NCBI GenBank assembly: GCA_963724625.1
Contig: CAVRVO010000005.1
Span: 62,001 to 126,000 of the forward strand
Direction of reading: 5' to 3'
DNA: 64,000 nucleotides
Origin: DATBVX01 sp963724625
GTDB lineage: Bacteria; Pseudomonadota; Gammaproteobacteria; Steroidobacterales; Steroidobacteraceae
Positions 53,952-64,000 of the stretch are shown here, piece by piece. The stretch's first letter is position 1; every line of letters begins with the position of its first letter. Both the position numbers and the translations under genes were made by a program. Under the pieces are notes generated by a model. The model searched no databases. It was not told the origin of the DNA and worked only from the letters and a program-made list of their open reading frames with translations.

Positions 53952-54559
53952 TCACTCCGCGAGCAGCGCTCGCGTCACTCCGGCCATCGCATCCAGGCTT
54001 GCGTCATAAAACTCGGCGCGCAGGTTGCCGCCTTTGTCGACGGCAAACACCTGCCCGGAATGGCCCACGACATAGTCTCCGCTGCTCGAATTCACGTCCC
54101 CTTTGAAGAAGGCCGCGGAGAACTGCCTGGCGATCTCGTGGATGCGTTGCGGGTCGCCGGTGAGACCTATGAACTCGCCGGAGAAGTGCTGCAGGTATTC
54201 CTTGAGAGCGGCAGCCGAGTCGCGCTCAGCGTCGACGCTGATCATGACGACCCGCACATTCTTGAGCTCCGCGTTGGACTGCTTGAGGAGCGCGAGTTTC
54301 TGAAGTGAGGTCGGACATACGTCCGGGCAATGCGCGAAACCGAAGAGCATCAATGCGGGCTCGACCCCGTAGTGAGCTGAAGCGAAAGCTGCGGCCGTTC
54401 TGGTCGGTGAGCTCGAAGTCCGGCGATCGGCTTCGGCGCAGGCGGCAGCATGACGCGCTCGAACGAGGAGAGCGAGGCATTGTTGGCCTCGGCGAGGGAG
54501 CCCGCCGTCGCGACCATGCTGGCAGCAACCAGTATCGCAAGATGCGGCATCGTTCTCAT
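53952..54559 (-). CDS. SCO1/SenC-family copper chaperone, two frameshifts
   Basis: Thioredoxin-fold copper-delivery protein. Signal peptide MRTMPHLAILVAASMVATAG; PDFELTDQNGRSFRFSSLRG; copper motif CPDVC in LFGFAHCPDVCPTSLQKL; the distal His ligand in YVVGHSGQVFAVD. The frame changes near 54421 (before PDFEL) and near 54368 (before EPALMLFGF). Each is one inserted base, and the joined protein is about 200 residues. The ATG overlaps the TGA of the giant copper-oxidase/cytochrome protein (CAATGAG), so the two are translationally coupled. It likely loads copper onto that upstream product. Confidence 0.86.
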
Positions 54560-57500
54560 TGCGTCGCCGCTCTGAAGGCGACCATTTGCATGATCCAGCT
54601 GCGCGCTGTTGAGAGGGGCGGTAGCGCTGTAGCTGCCGGTGGTGGTGACGACTCGATCTTCGAGGATCGAGCCGTCGGGGTTGGTGATGACGCGCGAAGT
54701 GAAACCGGTGCCCGGCCCAGTGGTGCTGGTGGTGACGTAGTTGGCGCCGATCAGCAGGTCATTGGGGTTAGTGGTGGTGACCGAGCCGCTGCTGCTGGTG
54801 GCGCCGATGCCGGTGCCCGAGACACTCACGTCCACCGGATTGAGCGGATCGATGCCGCTGTACTCGGCGATGCGCACGTCGGGGTAGTTCACGGCTGCAT
54901 TGAAGGTGACGGTGATCGTGGTGCCACCGGCCGGGGCGGCGACGATATTGGGCGCATAGTAGATCGACTGCGTGCCCGCTTGTGCCTGGGTGGTGGGACC
55001 TGCGACGCGCTGGTAGTTGTTGCCGCGATTGTCGGTGACCGAGAGCACCTGGGAAGTGGTGTCGTACCAGCCGATCGCCACGACGTTCAAGTCACCGGCG
55101 CTCTGTGCGGCAGTGAAGGTGACATTCACCGTGCTCACCGGAGTCTGCGGCACGGCATTGTTGGTCTGCTTGAAGGCTGGCGTCACCGGCGTGCCGCCCG
55201 CGGCAGTGGTGGCAGAGGCAGTGTTGGAGTAGGGGCCCAGGTTCGGTGCCGCATCCGTGGCGCGCACACGATAGCTATAGGGGGTACCCGCGGTTAGCCC
55301 GGTGTTGCTGTAGGTCGTGGTGGTGACTGTCGTCAGTGCGGCGAAATTTGAACAACCCGCACCCTGGCAGCGCTCGATCAGATAGCCCGTGACTGCGACG
55401 TTATCTGTCGCTGCGGTCCAGCTGAGGTTGATCTGGGTGCTCGTCAGCGCTGTTGCTGTCAGCCCGCTCGGCGCAGTCGGCGCCTGCGTGTCGGGTACGA
55501 CCGGCGTGTAGTTGACCGTCAGCGTGTCGGTGCCCACGTTGTTCGCGGCGTCTCGTGCCGTCACGGTCAAGACATTGCTGCCGGACTGCAGCGCGATGCC
55601 GGTTACTGACCAGCTCGTGGTCCCGGACGCGACACCACTGCCGCCACGATCGTTGCTCCAGGTGACCTGCGTGACACCCACGGCGTCAGCCGCCGTCCCG
55701 CCGAGACTCGAGTGGGCTGGTACTCGTGTCGAAAGAGATCGTGCTGGTGGGCGTCGTGATCGTCACGGTCGGCGCAGTCGTGTCGGGCGCTGCTTGCGTG
55801 GTCGCGTTCACGACTGTAGAGAACGTGCTCAGGTTCCCAGCTGCATCGGTTGCACGGACCTGGTACCGGTAGGTCGTGGCTGCAGTCAGGCTCCCGTCGG
55901 CATAAGTAGTGCCGCTCGCAGTACCCACCTGCGCATAGTTCGTGCAGGTGGCACCCTGGCAGCGGTGCACCTGATAGCCGGTCACGCCGAGGTTGTCGGT
56001 CGAAGCGGTCCAGCTCAAGTTGATCGAGCTGCTCGAGACTGGTGTGGCACTCAGATTCGTGGGCGCCGTGGGCGCCGTGGTATCCGGAGCCGCTGGTGTG
56101 CTGGCGCTCGCCGACATTGGAGTACCCACTGGTGTTTCCGGCGCCGTCGATCGCACTGACACGGTAACTGTACGGCGTGGACGCGGTGAGCCCTGTATTG
56201 CTGTAGCTGGTCGTGGTGACCGTCGTCAGCGCAGCAGAAATTCGAACACCCGGCGCCCTGGCAGCGCTCGATCTGATACCCGCTCACAGCCACGTTGTCG
56301 GTTGAGGCCGTCCACGAGAGATTGATCTGACTGCTGGAGGTCGCAGTTGCGATGAGATTCGCTGGCGTGCTGGGCGCGCTGGTGTCGGGCGGTCCCGACA
56401 AGGCCGCTCTGAAGGCGACCATTTGCATGATCCAATCGCAAGTGTTGAGAGGAGCGGTAGCGCTGTAACTCCCAGCGGTGGTAACCACTCGATCTTCGAG
56501 GATTGAACCGTCGGGGTTGGTGATCACGCGCTGCGTGAAACCGGTGCCCGGCCCAGTGGTGTGACTGGTGACGTAGTTTGCGCCGATCAGCAGGTCATTG
56601 GGGTTAGTGGTGGTGACCGAGCCGCTGCTGCTGGTGGCGCCGAAGCCGGTGCCCGAGACACTCACGTCCACCGGATTGAGCGGATCGATGCCGCTGTACT
56701 CGGCGATGCGCACGTCGGGGTAGTTCACGGCTGCATTGAAGGTGACGGTGATCGTGGTGCCACCGGCCGGGGCGGCGACGATATTGGGCGCATAGTAGAT
56801 CGACTGCGTGCCCGCTTGTGCCTGGGTGGTGGGACCTGCGACGCGCTGGTAGTTGTTGCCGCGATTGTCGGTGACCGAGAGCACCTGGGAAGTGGTGTCG
56901 TACCAGCCGATCGCCACGACGTTCAAGTCACCGGCGCTCTGTGCGGCAGTGAAGGTGACATTCACCGTGCTCACCGGAGTCTGCGGCACGGCGTTGTTGG
57001 TCTGCTTGAAGGCTGGCGTCACCGGCGTGCCGCCGGCCGAAGTGGTGGCGCTGGCAGTGTTGGAGTAGGGGCCCAGGTTCGGTGCCGCATCCGTAGCGCG
57101 CACGCGATAGCTATAGGGGGTACCCGCGGTCAGCCCGGTGTTGCTGTAGGTCGTGGTGGCAACTGTCGTCAGTGCGGCGAAATTTGAACAACCCGCACCC
57201 TGGCAGCGCTCGATCTGATAGCCCGTGACCGCGACGTTATCCGTCGCTGCGGTCCAGCTGAGGTTGATCTGGGTGCTCGTCAGCGCTGTTGCTGTCAGCC
57301 CGCTCGGCGCAGTCGGCGCCTGCGTGTCGGGTGTCGTCGCGGAGGAAACACTGGAGAAACCGCTGAGATTTCCTGCAGCATCCGTGGCGCGGACACGGTA
57401 GCTGTAGCTCGTGCCGTTGGTGAGTCCGGTATTGCTGTAACTGGTCGTACTGACCGTCGTCAACGCCGTGAAGTTCGAGCAGCCTGCGCCGACGCAACGC

Positions 57501-60500
57501 TCGATCTGATAGCCGGTCACGCCCACGTTGTCGGTCGATGCGGTCCAGCTCAGGTTGATCTGAGTGGCCGAGAAGGCGCTGGCCGTCAGGTTCGTTGGCG
57601 TTGAGGGTACGGTGCCATCAGGTGCATTGCTGATGGTCCAGCTGAAATTGGCGGAGCCGCTGAGCGTGCCAGGATCGGTCGCCGTCACTGTGACCGAGTA
57701 AACGTTGACGGTGCTCGGTGTACCGGTGATATGACCGGTACTCGGGTTAATGTTGAGTCCAGATGGAAGGCCGGTGGCACTGTACGTCAGAGCATCGCCA
57801 TTCGGATCGTTGGCCGTGATGGCGAGATCGAGGGCAACGCCCACGACGCTCATCGGAGCACCAGGGCTCGTAACTGTCGGGGCCAGATTCGTAGGCGTAG
57901 GCGCAGCAGTCTCGTCGCTGCCGATCTGCTGCAGGTACGCGACCAGCTTCGCGAGATCGGAATCACTGATCGACACGCTGTTGTGCGCGCGTACCGCTAC
58001 GCCAAGCGTTGCCGCGGAGCCGTCGTGCAGGTAGGGCGCAGTCGCCCAGACATCGCGCAACGTCGGTGTATCGATGCCGGTAAGCGGCGCCGCCGAGACG
58101 CTGCCACTGCTCGGCTTGATCGTGCCGATATTGCGCAGGTTCGCGGCGCCACTCTCGGTGAAGGCTGTACCGCTGTGGCACTGCGCGCAGTTCAAGTCGC
58201 GGAAGATCTGCTTGCCGGCCAGTGCATCGCTGGTCAGGGTTCCATCGCTGTTGCGTAGCGGACTGCTGGTGAAGGTATTGAGCGAGGCGACGTAGGCTGC
58301 GAGTGCGTCGAGATCGGCGCTGAGCCCGGTCTTCGGATCGCCGAGCGGCTGACTGCGCGTTCCCGTGTTGAAATCGGTGTTGGTCATGAGGCCAGTACCA
58401 CCGGAGAGATTGCGGATCTGGCCCTCGAAATCCTGCACTTCGTCGAAGTTGCCACTCCAGTGCAGGAAACCCTGCCCCTGCGCGCCCGCGCGTCCGCGCA
58501 GATTGATCGTATTGCGCAGGCCCTCGCCGAATCCGGTGAGATCCCACACGCGTCCATCCTGACCGCCATCGTTGTGGCACGACGGCGCAGCTCAGATAGC
58601 GATCGCGCGCGAGCCGCGGATCGAGGGCGTCATAGAAGAACTGCTTGCCCTTGAGCACCTGCGCGCTGAGCTTCTCGTGCGCGACGGCTTGCAACGTCGT
58701 CAGCAGCGGAACGTTGGTTTCGCCGAGATTCACCAGGCGCGACAGGTCGAAGACGCTGACGGTGCGATCCATGAAGTTGTTGACGTAGAGCGTCAGGCCG
58801 TCCGGCGAAACCGCGAGGCCCTGAGGCGCGCGGCCGACGTTGAAGCGGAAGATCTCCCAGCGTCCGTGCGCGTCGACCACCTGCCACCTCCCGACTCGTC
58901 TCGAGCGCCACGAACATGTAGACGCCGTACTTGTCGAAGGCAACGGCGCTGGCGAGGCTCGAATTGTCGTGATCGAGGCGCGATGCGAAGTCCTCAGCGT
59001 TGGTGCGACAGATCGATGCGCGAGCTGATCGCGCGCACGGTGTTCTGGAAATTCAGATTCGAGCCGATTGCGCAGCGTGCCGCGCTTGATGTTGTCCTGC
59101 TTCGAGGGCACCCAGGCGGCAGTACCGTCGGGAGAAATGACGGGAGCACCGAGATAGTTCGGTACCCCGCTGCCCTGATTTTCCAGCGTCCGACCTCATC
59201 GCTGTGCTGCAGGACCGTGGTGCCGAGCACCGTCATGCTTCCCGGCACTGATGCGCATAACTTCGCCGCCGTACTGGACGGCACCGTTCTGCGGTCTGCA
59301 CGACGGCGGTTTCCTCGCCCGGCAGATGCGGCGTGATGAAGCGTGACAACGAGAAGCGTCGCGCCGTCGCCGCTCACTGCAAGGTGGCGCGGATTCGGAC
59401 CGACATCGACGCTGCCGAGTTGTGCGCCGCTCGAGGCATCGAGTTTCAGCACGCGACCGAGCGCCTCGAGAACGACGAAGGCGAATCCGCCCGTGGGCGC
59501 GAATGCGACCCCATAAGGCTGCGATGCAAATGGCAAGGCGACCGTCTGGGACAACGCTCAACGTGTTGGGATTGATGATGCTGATGTTGGCCGACAACTT
59601 GTTCGTTACCCACAGGCGACCATCGGGGGCGCGCGCAATGCTGCGCGGAGCCGTGCCGACTGCGATCTCCGGCGAGCATTTGCGAGTTGGTGACCGCATC
59701 GAATGCGGTGACCGAGTCGTTGTCCTGGTTCACCACCCAGACACGGCTGTTGCTGCCCGAGCGCTGTTCGTAGGCGATGCTGCTCGAGTTCGCCGGTCGA
59801 TTGGCGGTGGCGGCGAGGTAGATGGTCTGTGCCGCCGTCTGAGTCTGCGCCGCGCTGACATCGTCGATCGCTGTGACGGTCACGTAGTAAATGCCGGGCG
59901 TCGCAAAGGTGTGCGTAATGGAGGGCGAGGCTCGAATAGGCGGTCTGCGCGGTGCCGTCGTCGAAATACCAGCTGTAGCGCGCATTGATACCGTTGCTAC
60001 TGCTTGCCGTGTAGAGTCACACGGCCGTTCCGGCGAGCGCGCGGTGCAGGCGGTGACAAGGGATTCAGCACGAACGGGTGCGGCCGGGTTGATGTTCCAG
60101 GTGAAGCCGGCATTGGCGCTGTTGTTGGCAGGGTCCGTCACCGTGATCGAAACGTTGAAGCTGCCGGCGACGACTCGGCGTACCGGTGATGCGGCCGGAG
60201 GCGCGTTGATGCTGAGACCTGTTCGGCATGCCGGATGCGCTGAAGGTGATCGCCTGGCCCTCGGGATCGGACGCGCCGATGGTGATGTCGACCGGGATAC
60301 GCCGACCGTGCCTGTGAGGTTGCCCGGGATTGACGATCGTCGGCGGCGAATTGACTGTCGTGAGCGTCGCCTGACGGCACTGCATGCCGAAGTTGTCGAG
60401 CCAGCTGCCCGACCGGCCGGTCAGTGCGTAGGCCGGATTGTTGGTTCCGCAGTTGTAAGGCCCTTGCGCAGTACGCCGCCGCTGCCGCCGACCGCGCCCA

Positions 60501-62444
60501 GGAACTGACCGATACCGGTGAGCTTGCCCTGCGAGGTGAGAGCGCGGCACTCGAAGTCGAGTTGATCGGCAAACGTGCTGGAACGCCCGCGGTAGCCGCT
60601 GATGGCATAGTTCGCCGGGCAGGTCTTGGTATAGCTCGCGCCGCTCGCGACGCCCGTGATTCCGCGATTGACCGGCGTGCCGATCCAGTGACCGTTCTGG
60701 TCGACCTGGATGCATTGCAGTCCCGCCTGGTTGACGTGCGTGCCATCGGAGGTGCCGTAGACGCCGGCGAGTACTTCGTTCGCGTTGCACGCGAGGGTGA
60801 AGGGCGTGCCGCCGGTGCCGCCGATGACCTGCGTCGCGTCCGGAGTCGGGATTGGGATTCCCCGCGACACCGATGCGTACGATCTTTCCGACCGACGGGA
60901 CCCCTTGCGAATTGAGAATGAAGAGCAGGTAGTAGCCGGGCGGCGTGTCGGTGGCGCGCACGGGCCCATTGACGTCGAGCATCGCGCCGTTGGCCGTGAA
61001 TCCCAGCTCAACGAAACGCTGGTCCATGTTCACGCTGTGCGTGATCGAGCCGGTCTTGACCAACGTCACGCGACTGATGCTGCTCGGGCTGGAATATCCG
61101 ATCGAGAAACTCTGTCCGACTTCGATGGAGCGTCAGCTGGGTCGTGATGCTCGGCCGCGGCATGAGTCCGAGGTGGCGTGTTCGAATCGAGCAGGTACGA
61201 GGGCGTGTACATCTCGATGTTCGTGTTGATGAGCGGCCCGGGCGCGCCGCCACCTGTGATCATGACGCGCGCATCAGGCAGGAGCAGTGCACCGGAGTGG
61301 TAGAGACGTGCGTTGACGCCCGAGGGGCCCACGGTCCACTTGCCGGTGCCACCATTGCCATTCGGGTCCCAGACTTCGGCGCTGTTGTTCACGTTGGTGA
61401 GCGGCGTTGTCGACCGCGCTGCCCCCGGTCGCAAGCACGCGCCCATCAGGAAGCACGGTGGCGCTGACCCACTGGCGTTGGCTCGACATCGACTGAGTAG
61501 CAGTTACGACTGGCGTCGCACCGTTGATGTCGATGACGAGTGCGGCGCTGGACGCGCCGCCCATCTGCAGGATGCGGCCGGGGCGGAACATCGCGGCGCT
61601 CGATGTCCAGCTCGTCGCGCCCGGCAGTTGCCCCGATCCTGGCCGACGGGCGTGATCGTGCCGGTGCCGGTGGGCACCACGTAGTACATCCGGCCGCGAG
61701 TTGTCGAAGCCGAAGACGCGCCCGTCGGGCGCGATAAAGTTGCGGGGGAAAGTCTCCGCGTAGCCGCTTGTATTGGCGCCTGATAGGAGCCGAAAGACTC
61801 CGTTGGTACCACGCACCTCGGGGCGATCGCCACCGCTCGTGCCACCCTGGACGTAGATTTCGCCGTTCAGCAACGTGGTCGAAGAGGAATACCAGCGAGC
61901 GCGATTCATGTTATTGCCGCGGGCCAGCTGGTCAGGCAGCGCAGGCGGCCCGGGCTGCCGGGGCGTGAATACGTTGCTGTTGTTGTTGCCGGTGTTCGTA
62001 GTGGCGTTGTTGACGAAGTTATCGCCGCCCGCGATGAGCACGTTGCCCGTGTCTGGCAGCATGATCTGGGAGCTGCAGAACAGATCTGTGCCAGTGGTGT
62101 TCGGCATCGTGGCATGGGCGGTCGAGCCGAATCCGGCTGAGGGATCCCAGATGTCGTAAACCGTGGAGCCGGTTTGTTGACCGGTCTCCGTCGTCCCGTA
62201 GGTCAGTACGCGGCCATCGGGCATGAGCACGGCATGAATCGCGATGATTGGCCAGGCTGGCGGGCGGGTCCCATTCGCCAACGGTGTTGTCGGCGCGCGC
62301 CACTGACGCGACCGCAAGCAACAGCATTGCACTGCGCGCAATGAGCGAGCGAATCAGCGACGATTTGCGAACAGCACGAGACGGAACAACGGAAAAATCA
62401 CAAGCCACGACACCGGTGGTGTCGGGACGATTCGGGGACGGCAT
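54556..62444 (-). CDS. Giant secreted modular protein: copper-radical oxidase, beta-propeller, cytochrome c, FN3 modules; many frameshifts
   Basis: About 2,600 residues when frames are joined. Order: signal peptide; Kelch galactose-oxidase-like domain with Cys (62075-62077, DLFCSSQ), Tyr (61889-61891, RWYSSS), Tyr-His (61297-61302, LYHSG) and His (61037-61039, ITHSVNMDQR) at the five copper/cofactor sites, plus the DUF1929 E-set. Next are a Cys-rich VMO-I-like region (about 60830-60370), an Ig-like HE_PIG, a PKD, and a YVTN-type propeller (59790-58700). A cytochrome c region follows with CxxCH near 58577-58589 and NCAQCHSG near 58180. The C-terminal part holds HE_PIG, several FN3 and two copies of a beta module (PQTPVSTVNVTFTA). 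The first CxxCH has seven instead of six bases between its Cys codons. At least 14 one-base insertions break the frame. I cannot exclude two genes. The stop overlaps SCO1. Confidence 0.72.
54571..55497 (-). repeat. Near-identical internal repeat, copy 2 (C-terminal)
   Basis: About 926 bases that match 56408-57333 at nearly every position, offset about 1836. It encodes one FN3 domain plus the PQTPVSTVNV module ending YSATAPLN...WIMQMVAFRAA. Most differences are single bases; a few change residues. Confidence 0.85.
56408..57333 (-). repeat. Near-identical internal repeat, copy 1
   Basis: Partner of 54571-55497. The high nucleotide identity over a whole FN3-plus-module unit points to recent duplication or gene conversion inside the giant gene. 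It is also a site where short-read assemblies could collapse or recombine. Confidence 0.85.
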
Positions 62445-62633
62445 CGAATCTCCGGCGATTCTAGTTCTTGTTTCTACTTATGGGCCCTCTGCGCGGCCCT
62501 TGATTTGCGATCAAGCTATCAAAGAACTCGGGCGCCGTCGTGCGCGAATTCACGTTTCTCGCACATTACATAAGCTCTAAACCGGCGACCCAGCCGACTG
62601 AATCTGAAGTCGTGTCGACAATCATCGAGTAAC
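62445..62633. other. Promoter gap between the MFS and giant-protein genes
   Basis: Both flanking genes are on the minus strand. The upstream half (62460-62590) is relatively AT-rich for this window and likely contains the promoter of the giant gene. No clear terminator hairpin was seen after the MFS stop. Confidence 0.4.
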
Positions 62634-63989
62634 TTACTGATTGCCGGTGGTTAGCACGATCTGTCCCATACTGCGCTGCGACGCGCGGCGTCTCACTGCC
62701 CAGCGCATGGCTGCTACGCCACCGGTGCAGCACGCGGCGAGCAGGATCGCGAACACGAAGACCCGCTGTGGACTGGCATTGGCGCCGAGGAATGCGCCGC
62801 CGATGACAGGCGCGGAAATTGCTCCCCCGCGACCCATGCCTAGCGCCCACCCAACGCCCGTCGCGCGGGCGCGGGTGGGATAAAGACTCGCCGACAACGC
62901 ATTGAGTGCGGCCTGACCGCCGCCCACACCAATGCCGATGACAAGTAGCGACAGGATCAGCGGCAGGGGCGAAGCGACACTTGATGACAGGAGCAGCAAT
63001 GCAGCAGCGGCTGCCGCATAGGTCGCCATCAGCACGACGAACGGACCCCAGCGCTTGATCAGCCACGACAGCAGGAAGCCGCCGATCACACCCCCGGTCT
63101 GAAACAGCCCGCCATATCGCAGCGCGTCCTCCAAGGGAAGCCCGCGCGCCCTCATGAGTACCGGCAGCCAGCTCGCGAGCAGATGCAGGAGCCCAAGATT
63201 CAAGAAGAAAATGATCCAGAGGGTTACGGTCGTGGGCGCAAGGCCATCCATGAACAACTGCCGCACTGACACGCGGCTGTCATGCCCTGTTGGCAGCGCG
63301 AAGGTATGCCCAGTCGAATGCCGATAGCCGGGATCGAGTCGTTCGAGAAGGCGACCGATTGCGCCGGGATCTTTTGCACGCGCCACCATGAAACGCACCG
63401 ACTCGGGCAGAGCGAGCAATGGCAGCCAGAGCAGCAGCATCACGGCGCCACCGGTCGCAAAGATCGCCCGCCAGCCGCCGAACGCGATGACGATGGGTGC
63501 GAGAAACGCGGAACACGCGCCGCCGAGCGACAAGCCGGCGGCCAGAAGCGTGACCAGGGCGACGCGCCGTGTTGATGGCACGTATTCGGCGGCCAGGGCC
63601 AGCGCGTTGGGTATGCTGGCACCGAGGCCGATGCCCGTCACGACGCGCCACGCAAACAGCGCATTGGCATCCTTGGAAGTGGCAGTCATCAGCGTCGCCA
63701 ATGCGACCAGCCCGAACGACGCCAGAAGCGTTGCGCGCCGCCCGATATAGTCCCCGAGCGGGCTGACGAACAGCGCTGCGCCCGCAACACCCATGAGCGC
63801 CGCGGTCGCGATCCAGCGCAGGTCCCCCGGCGCCATCCCCCAATCCGCAGCGAGCGTCGGGATCGCGGAGGCCATCGATTGCAGGTCATACCCGTCGAGG
63901 AATGCCACGAGTGCGCACAGGACCAGCACGCGAACATGTAGTGGACCCATGCGCGTGCGATCCATGAGATCTTCGATATCGATTTGCAC
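62634..63989 (-). CDS. MFS transporter, aromatic acid:H+ symporter (AAHS) family
   Basis: A 451-residue, 12-span major facilitator of the PcaK/BenK/MhpT type. The first loop has the AAHS signature (LVAFLDGYDLQSMASAIPTL with the intramembrane Asp), followed by SPLGDYIGRRATLL (the GxxxDxxGRR loop motif) and PESVRFMVARA after span 6, another family hallmark. GQAALNALSASLYPTRARAT is the C-terminal repeat of the loop. It imports benzoate-like or hydroxyphenylpropionate-like acids with protons. No ring-cleavage genes are in view, so the substrate is open. The start is ATG 63989. Confidence 0.92.
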   Translation of the reverse strand: MQIDIEDLMDRTRMGPLHVRVLVLCALVAFLDGYDLQSMASAIPTLAADWGMAPGDLRWIATAALMGVAGAALFVSPLGDYIGRRATLLASFGLVALATLMTATSKDANALFAWRVVTGIGLGASIPNALALAAEYVPSTRRVALVTLLAAGLSLGGACSAFLAPIVIAFGGWRAIFATGGAVMLLLWLPLLALPESVRFMVARAKDPGAIGRLLERLDPGYRHSTGHTFALPTGHDSRVSVRQLFMDGLAPTTVTLWIIFFLNLGLLHLLASWLPVLMRARGLPLEDALRYGGLFQTGGVIGGFLLSWLIKRWGPFVVLMATYAAAAAALLLLSSSVASPLPLILSLLVIGIGVGGGQAALNALSASLYPTRARATGVGWALGMGRGGAISAPVIGGAFLGANASPQRVFVFAILLAACCTGGVAAMRWAVRRRASQRSMGQIVLTTGNQ

Positions 63990-64000
63990 TCTGAGATCCC

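Noticed and set aside
54305..55297. Gly/Ala/Arg-rich plus-strand frames, repeated again at 56561-57187
   Set aside because: They are antisense images of the duplicated FN3 module, which is why they occur twice.

Overview
The window is GC-rich, densely packed proteobacterial DNA. Two TonB-dependent receptors, a tandem pair of UrcA-family genes, RraB, a SCO1 protein, a MacAB-type exporter with its outer-membrane partner and many exported proteins point to a Gram-negative gammaproteobacterium, perhaps near Steroidobacteraceae/Nevskiales. The taxonomic placement is inference. I found no tRNA, rRNA, transposase, integrase or CRISPR array.

Layout. 1-9975: a TonB receptor running off the left edge, a CocE-type ester hydrolase, a small membrane-protein/regulator operon, an RRM protein, an FMN 2-hydroxyacid dehydrogenase, and a cysteine synthase fused to a glutaredoxin. 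10282-11466: a tandem duplication carrying two urcA-like genes, the first frameshifted. 12417-19041: a proteolysis and transcription cluster made of an exported TPR-CHAT protease-like protein, an exported Cys-rich protein, an ECF sigma factor, a single-pass anti-sigma-like protein and a convergent subtilisin-like protease. 19221-28327: RraB, a Cas4-like/DEDD nuclease (DUF2779), an AurF-like diiron oxygenase plus group II decarboxylase operon facing a hydrolase-LuxR regulator, a 1-Cys peroxiredoxin and a methyltransferase. 28324-35725: a FecR/DUF6600 envelope protein, OsmC, GST, VOC and GNAT proteins, several very small membrane proteins, a sorbosone-dehydrogenase-like lipoprotein and a truncated CPBP protease. 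35731-42568: a LytS/LytTR two-component system divergent from a MacA/MacB/TolC-type efflux operon. 42690-50896: a serine beta-lactamase-like hydrolase, an SDR, an MBL protein, and a second ECF sigma/zf-HC2 anti-sigma pair read toward a TonB receptor. 50913-63989: an M1 aminopeptidase, SCO1, a very large modular secreted protein and an aromatic-acid MFS transporter.

The large protein at 54556-62444 has a galactose-oxidase-type copper-radical domain with all five expected ligand residues, a cytochrome c domain, and FN3/Ig adhesion modules. Its stop overlaps the start of the SCO1 copper chaperone gene.

Many otherwise well-conserved genes are broken by one-base frameshifts, and nearly all of these are insertions. 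Several occur inside invariant motifs, for example 7 instead of 6 bases between the two Cys codons of a haem CxxCH. I think most are sequencing or assembly errors. I describe such genes as single units and give the break positions.
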